This document shows positions 21,201 to 29,310 of a stretch of 64,000 nt of DNA, in pieces. Below the pieces are notes generated by a model, which did no database searches, was not told the origin of the DNA, and worked only from the letters and a program-made list of their open reading frames with translations. The stretch covers positions 1 through 64,000 of the forward strand of contig NZ_STFZ01000005.1 in assembly GCF_005222845.1 (NCBI RefSeq). The letters are read 5' to 3'. A program made the translations under genes and the position numbers. The stretch is from Rhizobium sp. FY34 (GTDB lineage Bacteria; Pseudomonadota; Alphaproteobacteria; Rhizobiales; Rhizobiaceae). Each line of letters starts with the position of its first letter. The first letter of the stretch is position 1.

Positions 21201-22547
21201 ATGATGCTGGATGAACCCCGTTGGGCCCGCGCTTTGCCGCCTTCCGTCGCGCGCCTACTGCTGCGACTCGATCTTGCCAGTATGGCAAGCTCCGTGGGCA
21301 TCAAAGTGGTCATGGTGATCTTCAATTTCGCGTTGATCACGCTTGCGGCACGCGCGCTTGATGCCGATGGGTTTGGCCATTATTCCATTCTCTATTCGGC
21401 AGCCAGCCTGCTATACATCGCAGCCGCCGGCGGCCAGGAACTGTTCATCCTGCGTAGCTGGAGCGAAATATCCGCCAATCGTGATGCCGCAAGGCTGAAA
21501 GGCGCGCTGCGATTTACCGGCACGACGGCGCTCATCGGCACGATCACGGTCGGATCCGGCTTCTTGCTTTGGGCGCAGAGCCGCGTACCAACGCCTGAGG
21601 CTTTCGCCGCACTTGCCTATCTCGTGCTGGCAGCCTGGTTGCAGATCACCATCCATCTGGTGCGCAGCGAACTGGGTGTCGCGCGCGGTGATGGGCTCAA
21701 TGCCGTGATCAGCGGCATGGTCCCGATCCTTTACCTGATGATCTGCCTGTCAACGGGCATCGATGCCACGATCACCTATCTGTTCCTCGCCCTTGCGCTC
21801 GGCAATGCGCTTTCGCTTGCCGTCCAGCTTTGGCTTGCGGCGCAACGCATCGCGCTCCAATTTCCGAATCTCGGCCAAGTGCGCCCGATTTCGGAAACCA
21901 AGGATTGGTTTCTACGCTCGGCAAAGTTCTGGATGTCGAGTACGCTGGAAGCCGTCAACCAGTATATCGACGTGATCGTCATCGCCTATCTGATGGACCC
22001 GGCGACCGCCGGCGCCTATTTCGTCACCGTGCGGCTTGCCAATCTGTTTGCTGCCGCAGCAGACGCAATCAATCTCTACACCACACGCCATCTGCCCGGC
22101 CTTCTTTACCGCGACGATCGCGAAGCGCTGTCGCGCATGCTCGACAATGTCGCGTGGCTGACGCTCGCCTTCGTCTTTGCCGGCATGGTGGCCATCATCC
22201 TCGGCGGCTATTTCGTCCTGATGCTGATCAATCCCGCCTATGCCGCCTATTTCCCTGAATTGCTGGTCCTGTGTATTGGGACGGCAGCGCTTGCCGCCGG
22301 TCGCTCATCGGCCATAACGCTGATGCTGGCCGGCCATGAAGGCCGCTATTTGCGCATCACGGCCATCTTCGTGCCGCTGCGCATCGTTGGCCTTCTGTTT
22401 TTCGGCTCGGCATTCGGTGTCATGGGGGCTGTCGCTGTCTCCGCCGTCTGCTTTCTCGCACAATCGCTCGTGCTGAGACGCAGCGCAGCCGCGCTTGTCG
22501 GCTTTGATCCGTCCGTATTCCGCCTCCTGCCACAGCGGCTTCATTGA
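21201..22547 (+). CDS. Wzx-type oligosaccharide flippase
   Basis: A 448-residue polytopic membrane protein of the MATE/PST flippase superfamily, with about 12 hydrophobic segments. The typical beginning (GIKVVMVIFNFALITLAARALDADGFGHYSILYSAASLLY) and the mid-protein FWMSSTLEAVNQYIDVIVIAYLMDPATAGAYF match Wzx proteins. It would move lipid-linked repeat units across the inner membrane before polymerisation. It is codirectional with the Wzc-like gene, about 200 bases downstream. ATG 21201 and ATG 21204 are both possible starts. Confidence 0.85.
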   Translation: MMLDEPRWARALPPSVARLLLRLDLASMASSVGIKVVMVIFNFALITLAARALDADGFGHYSILYSAASLLYIAAAGGQELFILRSWSEISANRDAARLKGALRFTGTTALIGTITVGSGFLLWAQSRVPTPEAFAALAYLVLAAWLQITIHLVRSELGVARGDGLNAVISGMVPILYLMICLSTGIDATITYLFLALALGNALSLAVQLWLAAQRIALQFPNLGQVRPISETKDWFLRSAKFWMSSTLEAVNQYIDVIVIAYLMDPATAGAYFVTVRLANLFAAAADAINLYTTRHLPGLLYRDDREALSRMLDNVAWLTLAFVFAGMVAIILGGYFVLMLINPAYAAYFPELLVLCIGTAALAAGRSSAITLMLAGHEGRYLRITAIFVPLRIVGLLFFGSAFGVMGAVAVSAVCFLAQSLVLRRSAAALVGFDPSVFRLLPQRLH

Positions 22548-22655
22548 CCTCCCCTTTCCTCGCGCGGTCGTGATGATGCGTTTTCGCCAATGCTGATCTA
22601 GGTTGAACTCGGAGGCGTAACGCCCATGTGCCGTTGCGTGAGGTAGGAGGATCAA

Positions 22656-23169
22656 ATGCTGACGCAGCGATATCCGGGCGCGATGCGGGCGATGCATTGG
22701 CTTGTTGCCGTGCTGGTGCTTGCCACCTGGCCGCTTGGCATGGTGATCAAATTCGTGCGCGATGATGTGAAGCTCGGCTTCTACCTTCTGCACGAATCGC
22801 TCGGCTTAATCGTGCTCTGGCTGACGCTGGTACGTATCGGTATCCGGCTGACATCTGAGGTGCCGAAAAGCCCAGTCGACGGCGCACTGGCCATGATTGC
22901 CCATGCTGTGCATTTGAGCCTCTACCTGATGTTGATCGTCATGCCGGTCAGCGGCTTTCTGGCAACCAATGCGCATGGTTTTCCGCTCGTATGGTTTGGT
23001 ATCGTTCCCGTCTGGAGCCCGAGGCAAATCACCGGAGATCGCGCCCTGGCTTTCCACACTGCATGAGTGGAGCGCATGGATCCTTTTCGGCCTTTTTGCG
23101 TTGCATATCGCCGGTATTCTTTTTCATCACGTGCTGCGCCGGGATGACACGCTCTACCGGATCGTTTGA
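22656..23169 (+). pseudogene. cytochrome b561, frameshifted
   Basis: The first 115 codons encode a b561-type di-heme membrane protein (MRAMHWLVAVLVLATWPLGM, LLHESLGLIVLWLTLVRI, AVHLSLYLMLIVMPVSGFLA) up to FGIVPV. The expected remainder (KSPEIAPWLSTLHEWSAWIL, FALHIAGILFHHVLRRDDTL) is present but in the next reading frame. The shift lies between about 23006 and 23032 and needs one extra base (or two missing). In the current frame translation ends at 23066 with unrelated residues. Heme ligand His residues are intact in both parts. It may be a real inactivation or a sequencing error. It directly precedes the RibD-domain gene and could have formed an operon with it. Confidence 0.8.
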
Positions 23170-23189
23170 TCAGCAGGAACGAGGTTTTG

Positions 23190-24026
23190 ATGCGCCGTAT
23201 CAAGGTGAGTGATGGAATCTGGCGCGTGCTGCTGGCAGCCAAAGCTGGACGGCCAATCCCAGCGACAGCCGCAGGTGACGCAGCGGTAGCGCTCTACGCG
23301 CCCATCGCCACCGCAGGCCGCCCCTTCGTTCTGGCGCAGGTCGGCCAGTCGCTCGACGGACGTGTGGCAACGCCGTTCGGCGATGCACGCGACATTTCAG
23401 GCCCCGAGGGTATCGCCCATCTGCACCGCTGCCGGGCGCTTGTCGATGCCGTGATTGTCGGCGTCGGCACGGTCAAGGCCGACAATCCGCGTCTGTCCGT
23501 GCGCGATGTCGAAGGTGACGATCCTGTGCGGGTCATCATCGATTGCCGGGGCGAACTTGCCGGTGATGAGGGCATATTTCATGATGGCGGCGCGCCCGTG
23601 ATCCTCATCCAGTCACGCGACGCACCGCAAAAGGCCTATCCGGCCGATGTCATTCGCCTGCGTCAAAGCGTCAATGGCCTGTGTCCCACCGAGATTCTCG
23701 AGGCACTTTCCGAACGCAACCTTTCAAAGATCCTCGTGGAAGGCGGTGCCCGCACGATTGCGCGCTTCATGGATATGGATCTCGTCGATCATCTGCATGT
23801 GTCGATTGCACCGCTGATTATCGGCTCGGGCCCGTCCGGCATCTCGCTTCCACCGATCCGCACTCTTTCCGAGGCGCATCGGCCGGCAGCCGAACTCTAT
23901 AGCCTGGGCCGTGACATCCTGTTTGATTGCCACCTGAGCGCCGGGCTCGCCGTCACGTCAGAGCGGAAGCGCCAGAAGATCGATATGTCCGACATCGAGA
24001 CGTCCGCCGGCGTGGAGCTTCGCTAG
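23190..24026 (+). CDS. stand-alone RibD C-terminal (pyrimidine/deazaflavin reductase) domain protein
   Basis: A 278-residue NADPH-dependent reductase domain as found at the C-terminus of RibD and in archaeal/fungal Rib7. Family blocks are intact: VGQSLDGRVATPFGD (about 52-66), ALVDAVIVGVGTVKADNPRL, VRVIIDCRGEL and ILVEGGARTIARFM. There is no deaminase domain; about 40 variable residues precede the reductase. It would reduce a ribosylamino to a ribitylamino pyrimidine or a related substrate. The ATG at 23190 follows ACGAGG by 5 bases. The gene's 3' end overlaps the convergent methyltransferase gene by 69 bases. Clustered with RibA-like and PTPS-like genes, so probably a specialised pathway. 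Confidence 0.85.
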   Translation: MRRIKVSDGIWRVLLAAKAGRPIPATAAGDAAVALYAPIATAGRPFVLAQVGQSLDGRVATPFGDARDISGPEGIAHLHRCRALVDAVIVGVGTVKADNPRLSVRDVEGDDPVRVIIDCRGELAGDEGIFHDGGAPVILIQSRDAPQKAYPADVIRLRQSVNGLCPTEILEALSERNLSKILVEGGARTIARFMDMDLVDHLHVSIAPLIIGSGPSGISLPPIRTLSEAHRPAAELYSLGRDILFDCHLSAGLAVTSERKRQKIDMSDIETSAGVELR

Positions 24027-24746
24027 GCGAAAATCGAACCATGTCGACAACTGATCCTGGTTGAGGTCACTGACTTCGGCAACCGGCGACACCATGCCGC
24101 GCAAGAACGCTTCCTGCAGTGCTGCATGCGACAGATCCAGATGCCAGGTGCTGTCTGCGGTTTTGGTTCGGTAACCGAGGCAGGTGAACGCACCTTCCAG
24201 ATGCGCTGCGGCCTGCGGTCCAAGAGCCACGCCAAACCCTTTATCCCCGCGTTGGTGACGGTTGAAGGCGCCAACGATCTCGAGATCCAGTTCGTGGGGG
24301 TCGCTCCAGCTGATGCGACCATCATAGTTGAGCGCCGTATAAAGCCCGATACGCTTCGTGCTCAGATACTCGGCGAGATCCTCGCAGAAAGCACCGGAGC
24401 AGAGATCGAAGAAGGCCGATGCCGTCATCAGGCTAACGCCTTCCAGTGTCAGCGTGGAGAGATCTGTCAGATCTTTTCGGTGGTAAGAGACCGCAGCGCT
24501 GCCGATCAACCTTTCAGCCTCGGCAAGCAGAAGCTGGTCATAATCCACCAATTGCCAGTAAGCATTCACCGGAAACCGGCCGGACAGGCTGCGATAGGTG
24601 GAGCCTGTGCCGCAGCCGATATCCATGATGGTCGGTGCCTCCAGCCCCTCGAGATAGGAGGCAAGTTCCGCCAAGAGAAGCTCATTGCGGGCTGCCTTGT
24701 CGGCCGGCTCGCGAAGCGCCAGCCATCCAGTGTCAAAACCGCTCAT
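23958..24746 (-). CDS. class I SAM-dependent methyltransferase
   Basis: A 262-residue methyltransferase. Motif I is APTIMDIGCGTGSTYRSL (about 37-54), the acidic residue after strand 2 is in LVDYDQLLLAE, and later blocks are SLMTASAFFDLCSGAF and GLYTALNYDGRI. It is the last gene of a leftward operon (dehydrogenase, PTPS-like, GT4, methyltransferase) and overlaps the GT gene by 4 bases. The substrate is unknown; an O- or N-methylation of the cluster product is likely. Its last 69 bases overlap the convergent RibD-domain gene. Confidence 0.85.
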   Translation of the reverse strand: MSGFDTGWLALREPADKAARNELLLAELASYLEGLEAPTIMDIGCGTGSTYRSLSGRFPVNAYWQLVDYDQLLLAEAERLIGSAAVSYHRKDLTDLSTLTLEGVSLMTASAFFDLCSGAFCEDLAEYLSTKRIGLYTALNYDGRISWSDPHELDLEIVGAFNRHQRGDKGFGVALGPQAAAHLEGAFTCLGYRTKTADSTWHLDLSHAALQEAFLRGMVSPVAEVSDLNQDQLSTWFDFRLAKLHAGGRLDVGHIDLLALPL

Positions 24747-25786
24747 TTTATCCCTTTCAAGCCAGTAGAAACTCTTGCCGCCGTATCCTGCCAGCCCGGA
24801 AGGGCGGCCCCGGCCTTGGCAGCCGCATCGGCAAATTCGCGCCGCAGGGCGGGGTTGGTGATGAACCTGCGCAAAGCGCCCGCAAATGCCTCGACATCAT
24901 CGACCGGTACGAGAACGCCAGCATTTGCTGGCACGACATCGGGAACAGCGCCGGCATGGCAGGCAACGATCGGCAAACCTTGTGAAAGCGCTTCGGCAAA
25001 CACCATGCCATAGCCCTCGTAACGGCTGGCCAGCGCAAAGATATCGGCTGTTTCAAGCACGGCCGGCACGTCGTTCACCTGCCCGCAAAGCCTCACGCGT
25101 TCGCCAAGAGCAAGCCGCTTCACCTGGTCATCCAGAGCGTCAGCCGTTGCCGGATCAAGTGATCGGTTGCCAATGATGCTGGCGCGCCAGGGCAGATCCC
25201 GGATCCTGTCGAGGGCGTCGATGAGAACGTCATGGCCCTTACGCTTTGTCAGCGTGCCGACGCTGACGATATGCACCGGATCATTGCCGCCCTTGGCGGG
25301 AGACCGCTGCTCAGTACCAGGCAAGGCAATGGTGATAGCGTCGAGCGAGACATTGTAGGATGAGGACAGCGTGCGCGCCGTTTCCGGCGAGGTCACCACC
25401 ACATGGCGCACGAAGGCAAGCGCCTCCCGCTCGCTGTTTCTCAAGACGTCCGCGACATCGGCCGGGAGCCCGGTCTCCAGTGCCAGCGGGTGATGCACAA
25501 GAGCGATGATGCGCAGACGCGTCGCTTCGCGCTTCGCCCATTCATTCATCACCCCGAAGGCCAACCCGTCGATCATCACCAGGGCATCCTCCGGAAGGGC
25601 AGACAGCTGCTGTTCAGCTAAGGCAAGCGCATCGGCACTTGGCGCCGGAAATCCGTCGCCAAGGCTTAAGAGGTCAACCTGCCATCCCAATTGCTGCAGC
25701 CCATGGATCAGATGCCGGTCATAGGCATAGCCCCCGGTCTTCAGCTCCAGATCACCGGGATAGGCAAAGAATAGCGTGCTCGTCAA
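24743..25786 (-). CDS. GT4 family glycosyltransferase of the RibA/PTPS cluster
   Basis: A 347-residue GT-B glycosyltransferase. The C-terminal half shows VSVGTLTKRKGHDVLIDALD, ALASRYEGYGMVFAEALSQGLPIVA (E-x7-E type) and the acceptor domain starts YPGDLELKTGGYAYDRHLIHGL. It overlaps both neighbours by 4 bases (PTPS-like gene upstream, methyltransferase downstream), so it is tightly coupled to them. Glycosylation of a pterin- or pyrimidine-derived compound is the simplest reading of the context. The actual donor and acceptor are unknown. Confidence 0.87.
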   Translation of the reverse strand: MTSTLFFAYPGDLELKTGGYAYDRHLIHGLQQLGWQVDLLSLGDGFPAPSADALALAEQQLSALPEDALVMIDGLAFGVMNEWAKREATRLRIIALVHHPLALETGLPADVADVLRNSEREALAFVRHVVVTSPETARTLSSSYNVSLDAITIALPGTEQRSPAKGGNDPVHIVSVGTLTKRKGHDVLIDALDRIRDLPWRASIIGNRSLDPATADALDDQVKRLALGERVRLCGQVNDVPAVLETADIFALASRYEGYGMVFAEALSQGLPIVACHAGAVPDVVPANAGVLVPVDDVEAFAGALRRFITNPALRREFADAAAKAGAALPGWQDTAARVSTGLKGIK

Positions 25787-26181
25787 AGGTCTGCCTCATA
25801 CCAGCCCCGCGCCGCATGGCTTTCGTGCAGGAGAACGCGAAGCCGGCAAATGCGGCCGCTGCCGGGCCCAAGCTTCTTCTCGGAGACAGCCTTCGCCAAC
25901 TGGTCGAAGATATGCTTGGCAATGACTTCCGTGGTCGAAATCCGGCCTTTGAAAATCTCCAGTTCATCGAGGTTCTGGTAGTTGAGCGGCTTCAGGATCT
26001 CCGCAAGGATCGTTGTCGCAAGGCCGATATCGACAGCCAGACCGTCCTCATCGACATCGCGGGTAAAGAAGGCGGCATCGACCACGAAGGTTGCACCATG
26101 CATGCCCTGAGCCGGGCCGAACACCGGCCGCGGCAGGCTGTGGGCAATCATGATGTGGTCACGAACTTCAACGGCAAACAT
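25783..26181 (-). CDS. PTPS/QueD-fold protein with altered active site
   Basis: A 132-residue protein of the 6-pyruvoyl-tetrahydropterin synthase fold: FAVEVRDHIMIAHSL, GMHGATFVVDAAF, LAVDIGLATTILAEILKPLN, RISTTEVIAKHIFDQLAKAV and the C-terminal VLLHESHAARGWYEA. Typical family members have HGHNY with two zinc His residues, a catalytic Cys just before it and a catalytic His in the LDH motif. Here these read HGATF, no Cys, and LNY. One zinc His pair partner and the catalytic residues are therefore missing, while the substrate-binding Glu near the end is kept. Start at ATG 26181 follows AAGGA; a TTG two codons earlier is less likely. Confidence 0.8.
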   Translation of the reverse strand: MFAVEVRDHIMIAHSLPRPVFGPAQGMHGATFVVDAAFFTRDVDEDGLAVDIGLATTILAEILKPLNYQNLDELEIFKGRISTTEVIAKHIFDQLAKAVSEKKLGPGSGRICRLRVLLHESHAARGWYEADL

Positions 26182-26190
26182 GGACAATCC

Positions 26191-27198
26191 TTATTCGTAG
26201 CGCACGCGATGGCAGAGCGTGGAGGTTGCATGGAGGATACGGGGGTAAATGTCCTGCAGATCAGAAAAGGCGGTCTCACCGGAAATCAGGGCATCCAGAC
26301 GCGAATCGGCCAGCAGATCCAGCGCCTTCGACAACCGGCGCGACAAGGGCCAGCGCGGTTGCTGACTGGTCGAGACATGGCCGACCTGAGAACTCTTGAT
26401 GGAAAGCCGCCGTGAGTGAAAGGCTCCGCCCAGCGACAGAGTGGCCTGGCGCTCGCCATACCAGCTCGCCTCGACGATGCGCCCTTCGAGGCCTGCATGA
26501 TCGATCGCCAGGGAAAGAGCCGCCGACGCGCCGGACGCATTGATCAGCACGTCGAATTCTCCGTCGAGCCCGTTGGGTGCCACAAAGGAAAGACCCAGCC
26601 CATTGGCAAGGCTTGCGCGCTCCAGATCCGGATCCACCAGCAGCATTTCCGTGCCCGGCACCCCGGCGGCAAGATGCGCGGTCAGCGCGCCAACGACACC
26701 CGCCCCGAAGACTGCCACGCGATCACCCGGCCGGATTTCGGCATCCCAGACGACATTCAGCGCAGTTTCCATATTGGCGGCCAGAACCGCGCGCTCGGGC
26801 GCAAGTCCTTCCGGCAGAACGGTAACGGCGGTCTTGGGCACCACGAAATAATCCTGATGCGGATGAAGGCAGAAGACGCGTGCGCCGACGAGTTCTGCCT
26901 CGCCGTCCAGAACTTCACCCACAGCGCAGTAGCCGTATTTGACCGGAAACGGAAAACTGCCCGCCATGAAAGGTGCGCGCATCCGCTCATACTCCGAATG
27001 TGGCACGAGCCCCTGAAACACCGTGGCTTCCGTTCCCCGGCTGATGCCTGAATAGAGCGTGCGCACCAATAGGTCTCCACCCGTCAAAGCAGGCAGATGT
27101 TCGTCCAGAATTGCGCAACGGCCCTGCTCGGTAAACCAAAGGGCACGAGCGGCAGGCAGTTTTGAAGCAAGGTCAGGCGGTTGCGATGGAACGATCAT
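26191..27198 (-). CDS. zinc-type (MDR) dehydrogenase of the RibA/PTPS cluster
   Basis: A 335-residue medium-chain dehydrogenase-like protein. The N-terminal GroES-like part has TLYSGISRGTEATVFQG and FPFPVKYGYCAVGEV, and the nucleotide-binding motif is VAVFGAGVVGALTAHLAAG (about 172-190). It resembles the BchC-like/threonine-dehydrogenase-like group rather than ethanol dehydrogenases, and the classical structural zinc Cys cluster is not seen. It is the first gene of the leftward operon, followed 10 bases later by the PTPS-like gene. Start at 27198 with GGA upstream; an upstream extension of 24 residues lacks support. Likely oxidises or reduces a side-chain alcohol of the cluster product. Confidence 0.82.
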   Translation of the reverse strand: MIVPSQPPDLASKLPAARALWFTEQGRCAILDEHLPALTGGDLLVRTLYSGISRGTEATVFQGLVPHSEYERMRAPFMAGSFPFPVKYGYCAVGEVLDGEAELVGARVFCLHPHQDYFVVPKTAVTVLPEGLAPERAVLAANMETALNVVWDAEIRPGDRVAVFGAGVVGALTAHLAAGVPGTEMLLVDPDLERASLANGLGLSFVAPNGLDGEFDVLINASGASAALSLAIDHAGLEGRIVEASWYGERQATLSLGGAFHSRRLSIKSSQVGHVSTSQQPRWPLSRRLSKALDLLADSRLDALISGETAFSDLQDIYPRILHATSTLCHRVRYE

Positions 27199-27374
27199 GG
27201 CTCTATCCGGTTGGGCAAGTCGATCAGGTGGTCTTCGACAGGCTTGGGCAGCGCTATGTAGAGCAGGCAAATGGAATTGCCCGTCCTTTGAGCATCAAAT
27301 TTAATTTATGTTCACATGGCAATCCGTTGGCTTTTGCTGGGCGTAACGCCAACTAAGCAGTCAAGGAGGCTATC
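27199..27374. promoter_or_regulatory. divergent promoter region of the RibA/PTPS cluster
   Basis: This 176-base gap separates the leftward operon (dehydrogenase first) from the rightward operon (RibA-like first). It contains an AT-rich core (ATCAAATTTAATTTATGTTC, from about 27294) that is the only candidate for promoter sequences. No recognisable operator or riboswitch (including an FMN element) was seen. Confidence 0.4.
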
Positions 27375-28481
27375 ATGACGTCCAAGAGCCCATTTGCCAT
27401 CGATTTTGCCAACCCCGCCGCAGAGGTCGAACGCGCCGTATCCGAGTTGCGCTTCGGGCGCCCGGTGATTTTCGAGGAAGATCACCAGAGCCTTGCCGTT
27501 CTGGCGCTCGATGCCGTGACACCGGCACTTTATGACCAGTTTTCAGGCGTGGTCGAAGGCTCGCATCGTCTGCTTCTGACCCGGCAGCGTGCAAACCGGC
27601 TGGGCATTAAGACCATGACGGACGTGACCGTTCCCCTGGCTGGCATGAGCTTTGACGAGGCCTCAAGGCTTTCCTATGCGCTCGATGCAAAACGTCCGGG
27701 CAACTACGCTCCGGCCGAAAGTCTTGCCTCGCGATCCGCAGAACTTGCCCGCACCGCACTCCTCCTGCCGGCCATGATCATTGCCGATATCTCGCAGAAA
27801 AAATCGCTGTTTAGCGCCTGCTGCAGCCTGCATGCCTCACGCCTGACGCAAACCGGCATCGCCCGCCAGGAGTTTCAGCAGGTGGTTCGCACGCGCGTTC
27901 CGTTGAAGGACCATGGCGATTGCGATTTCGTCGTGTTTCGCGGCGGACTGGCGCAGAAGGATCAGGTGGCGATCGTCGTCGGAAAGCCGGATGTGACCAA
28001 GCCGGTGCCGATCCGCGTGCATTCCTCCTGCATCACCGGCGATCTCTGCGGCTCGCTGAAATGCGATTGCGGCGACCAGCTGCGCAACGGCCTCGACCTT
28101 TTGAAGCAGGCCGGCGGCGGCGTGCTGATCTATCTCGACCAGGAAGGTCGCGGCACCGGCATCGGCGCCAAGATGCGCGCCTATGGCTATCAGCACCTTG
28201 GCCTCGACACGATTGATGCCGATGCCGAACTCGGGCTTGCCGAGGATCACCGCCGCTATGAGGCAGCGCTTGCCATGCTGCGGCTCCTGTCGATTTCGGA
28301 AGTCGTGGTTTACACCAACAACCCGACAAAGATCGCGGCCCTGCGCGATGGCGGGATTATCGTCCATTCCCGCACAGCCGTGACGGGCCGCGTGACGAAT
28401 GAAAACGAGAACTATCTGCGCACCAAGACTTTGCGCGCCGGCCATATGCTGGAACTCGACACGCTGATTGCCGCAGAGTAA
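27375..28481 (+). CDS. RibA-like GTP cyclohydrolase II with degenerate RibB-like N-terminus
   Basis: The C-terminal part (about 165-368) is a complete GTP cyclohydrolase II: the three zinc Cys in SSCITGDLCGSLKCDCGDQL, the catalytic block DQEGRGTGIGAKMRAYGY, VVYTNNPTKIAALRDGG and the terminal NYLRTKTLRAGHML. The enzyme opens GTP to a diamino-ribosylaminopyrimidinone phosphate. The first 160 residues resemble the RibB (DHBP synthase) domain (AVSELRFGRPVIFEEDHQSL, RLLLTRQRANRLGIKTM) but the acidic DDEDRENE-type metal and catalytic motif is gone. ATG 27375 follows AAGGAGG by 5 bases. It heads a rightward operon with a CDP-alcohol phosphotransferase and FkbM methyltransferase, which is not a riboflavin operon. 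Confidence 0.85.
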   Translation: MTSKSPFAIDFANPAAEVERAVSELRFGRPVIFEEDHQSLAVLALDAVTPALYDQFSGVVEGSHRLLLTRQRANRLGIKTMTDVTVPLAGMSFDEASRLSYALDAKRPGNYAPAESLASRSAELARTALLLPAMIIADISQKKSLFSACCSLHASRLTQTGIARQEFQQVVRTRVPLKDHGDCDFVVFRGGLAQKDQVAIVVGKPDVTKPVPIRVHSSCITGDLCGSLKCDCGDQLRNGLDLLKQAGGGVLIYLDQEGRGTGIGAKMRAYGYQHLGLDTIDADAELGLAEDHRRYEAALAMLRLLSISEVVVYTNNPTKIAALRDGGIIVHSRTAVTGRVTNENENYLRTKTLRAGHMLELDTLIAAE

Positions 28482-28512
28482 CCACATTGTAAAGCGCGCA
28501 GGAGATCCGCAG

Positions 28513-29310
28513 ATGGTGAGCTTCGATGAGGGACGGCCGGGCTCCCACGGGCCCCCTGGCCGTCAAGACAGAGGTCACGATGGCGGATTGCTGGTCAATA
28601 CGCTCAAGGTTTTAGCCTCTGTCTATGTGGCCTCTGTATTGATCTGGGGTCTTGCCGCCGCCAATCTGTCCATCGAACCACATGTCCCCCTCGTTGCCGG
28701 CGGCGTTCTTGCCGTCATATTCGTGCTGGTTCTCCTCGGCTTGCCGCAGCATCGGCATCCGCGGTTCGGCTATGCCAATATCGTCACGGCCCTGCGCGCA
28801 AGCCTGATCAGCATGGTCGGCGCCGTCGTTCTGTTTTCCGATACGTTCCGCGCCGAACACTTCGATCATATGATCTGGGCGACCTGCGGCGCGGTAATGT
28901 TTGCGCTTTCTCTGGATGGCGTTGACGGCTATCTCGCAAGGCGCTTTCGCCAGGCCTCGGCCCTCGGTGCGCGCTTCGACATGGAACTGGATGCGTTTCT
29001 CATTCTCATCCTGTCGGTAGCGGCAACCGAGCTGGGCAAGGCGGGGCCATGGGTGCTGCTGATCGGTGCGCTACGCTATCTCTTCGTGATGGCGCAGTGG
29101 TTTCTCCCATTGCTTCGAGAGGAACTGCCGGAATCATTCCGGCGCAAGCTGATCTGCGTCGTCCAGGTGGCGGCACTCTGCGGTGTGATGCTGCCCTTCG
29201 TCACGCAACCTGTCTCCGGCATCCTATGCGCGCTGGCACTTAGCCTGCTGGTCTATTCCTTCGCTGTCGATACGATCCATCTTCTGCTGAGGAAGGAACA
29301 CCGGCCATGA
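28513..29310 (+). CDS. CDP-alcohol phosphatidyltransferase family protein
   Basis: A 265-residue membrane enzyme. The full catalytic signature of the family is present: DGVDGYLARR then ALGARFDMELD (about 136-160), fitting D-x2-DG-x2-AR-x8-G-x3-D-x3-D. About six hydrophobic segments surround it, after a polar N-terminus. The family transfers a phospho-alcohol from a CDP-linked donor to a second alcohol, for example in phospholipid synthesis. Start 28513 follows GGAG. It is 31 bases after the RibA-like gene and overlaps the FkbM gene by 4. In this context it might join a lipid and a ribityl/sugar alcohol; that is speculation. Confidence 0.83.
   Translation: MVSFDEGRPGSHGPPGRQDRGHDGGLLVNTLKVLASVYVASVLIWGLAAANLSIEPHVPLVAGGVLAVIFVLVLLGLPQHRHPRFGYANIVTALRASLISMVGAVVLFSDTFRAEHFDHMIWATCGAVMFALSLDGVDGYLARRFRQASALGARFDMELDAFLILILSVAATELGKAGPWVLLIGALRYLFVMAQWFLPLLREELPESFRRKLICVVQVAALCGVMLPFVTQPVSGILCALALSLLVYSFAVDTIHLLLRKEHRP

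Noticed and set aside
23190..28481. Riboflavin operon
   Set aside because: RibB, RibE, RibH and a RibD deaminase domain are missing and the genes are mixed with glycosyltransferase, methyltransferase and dehydrogenase genes; no FMN riboswitch was recognised in the divergent gap.
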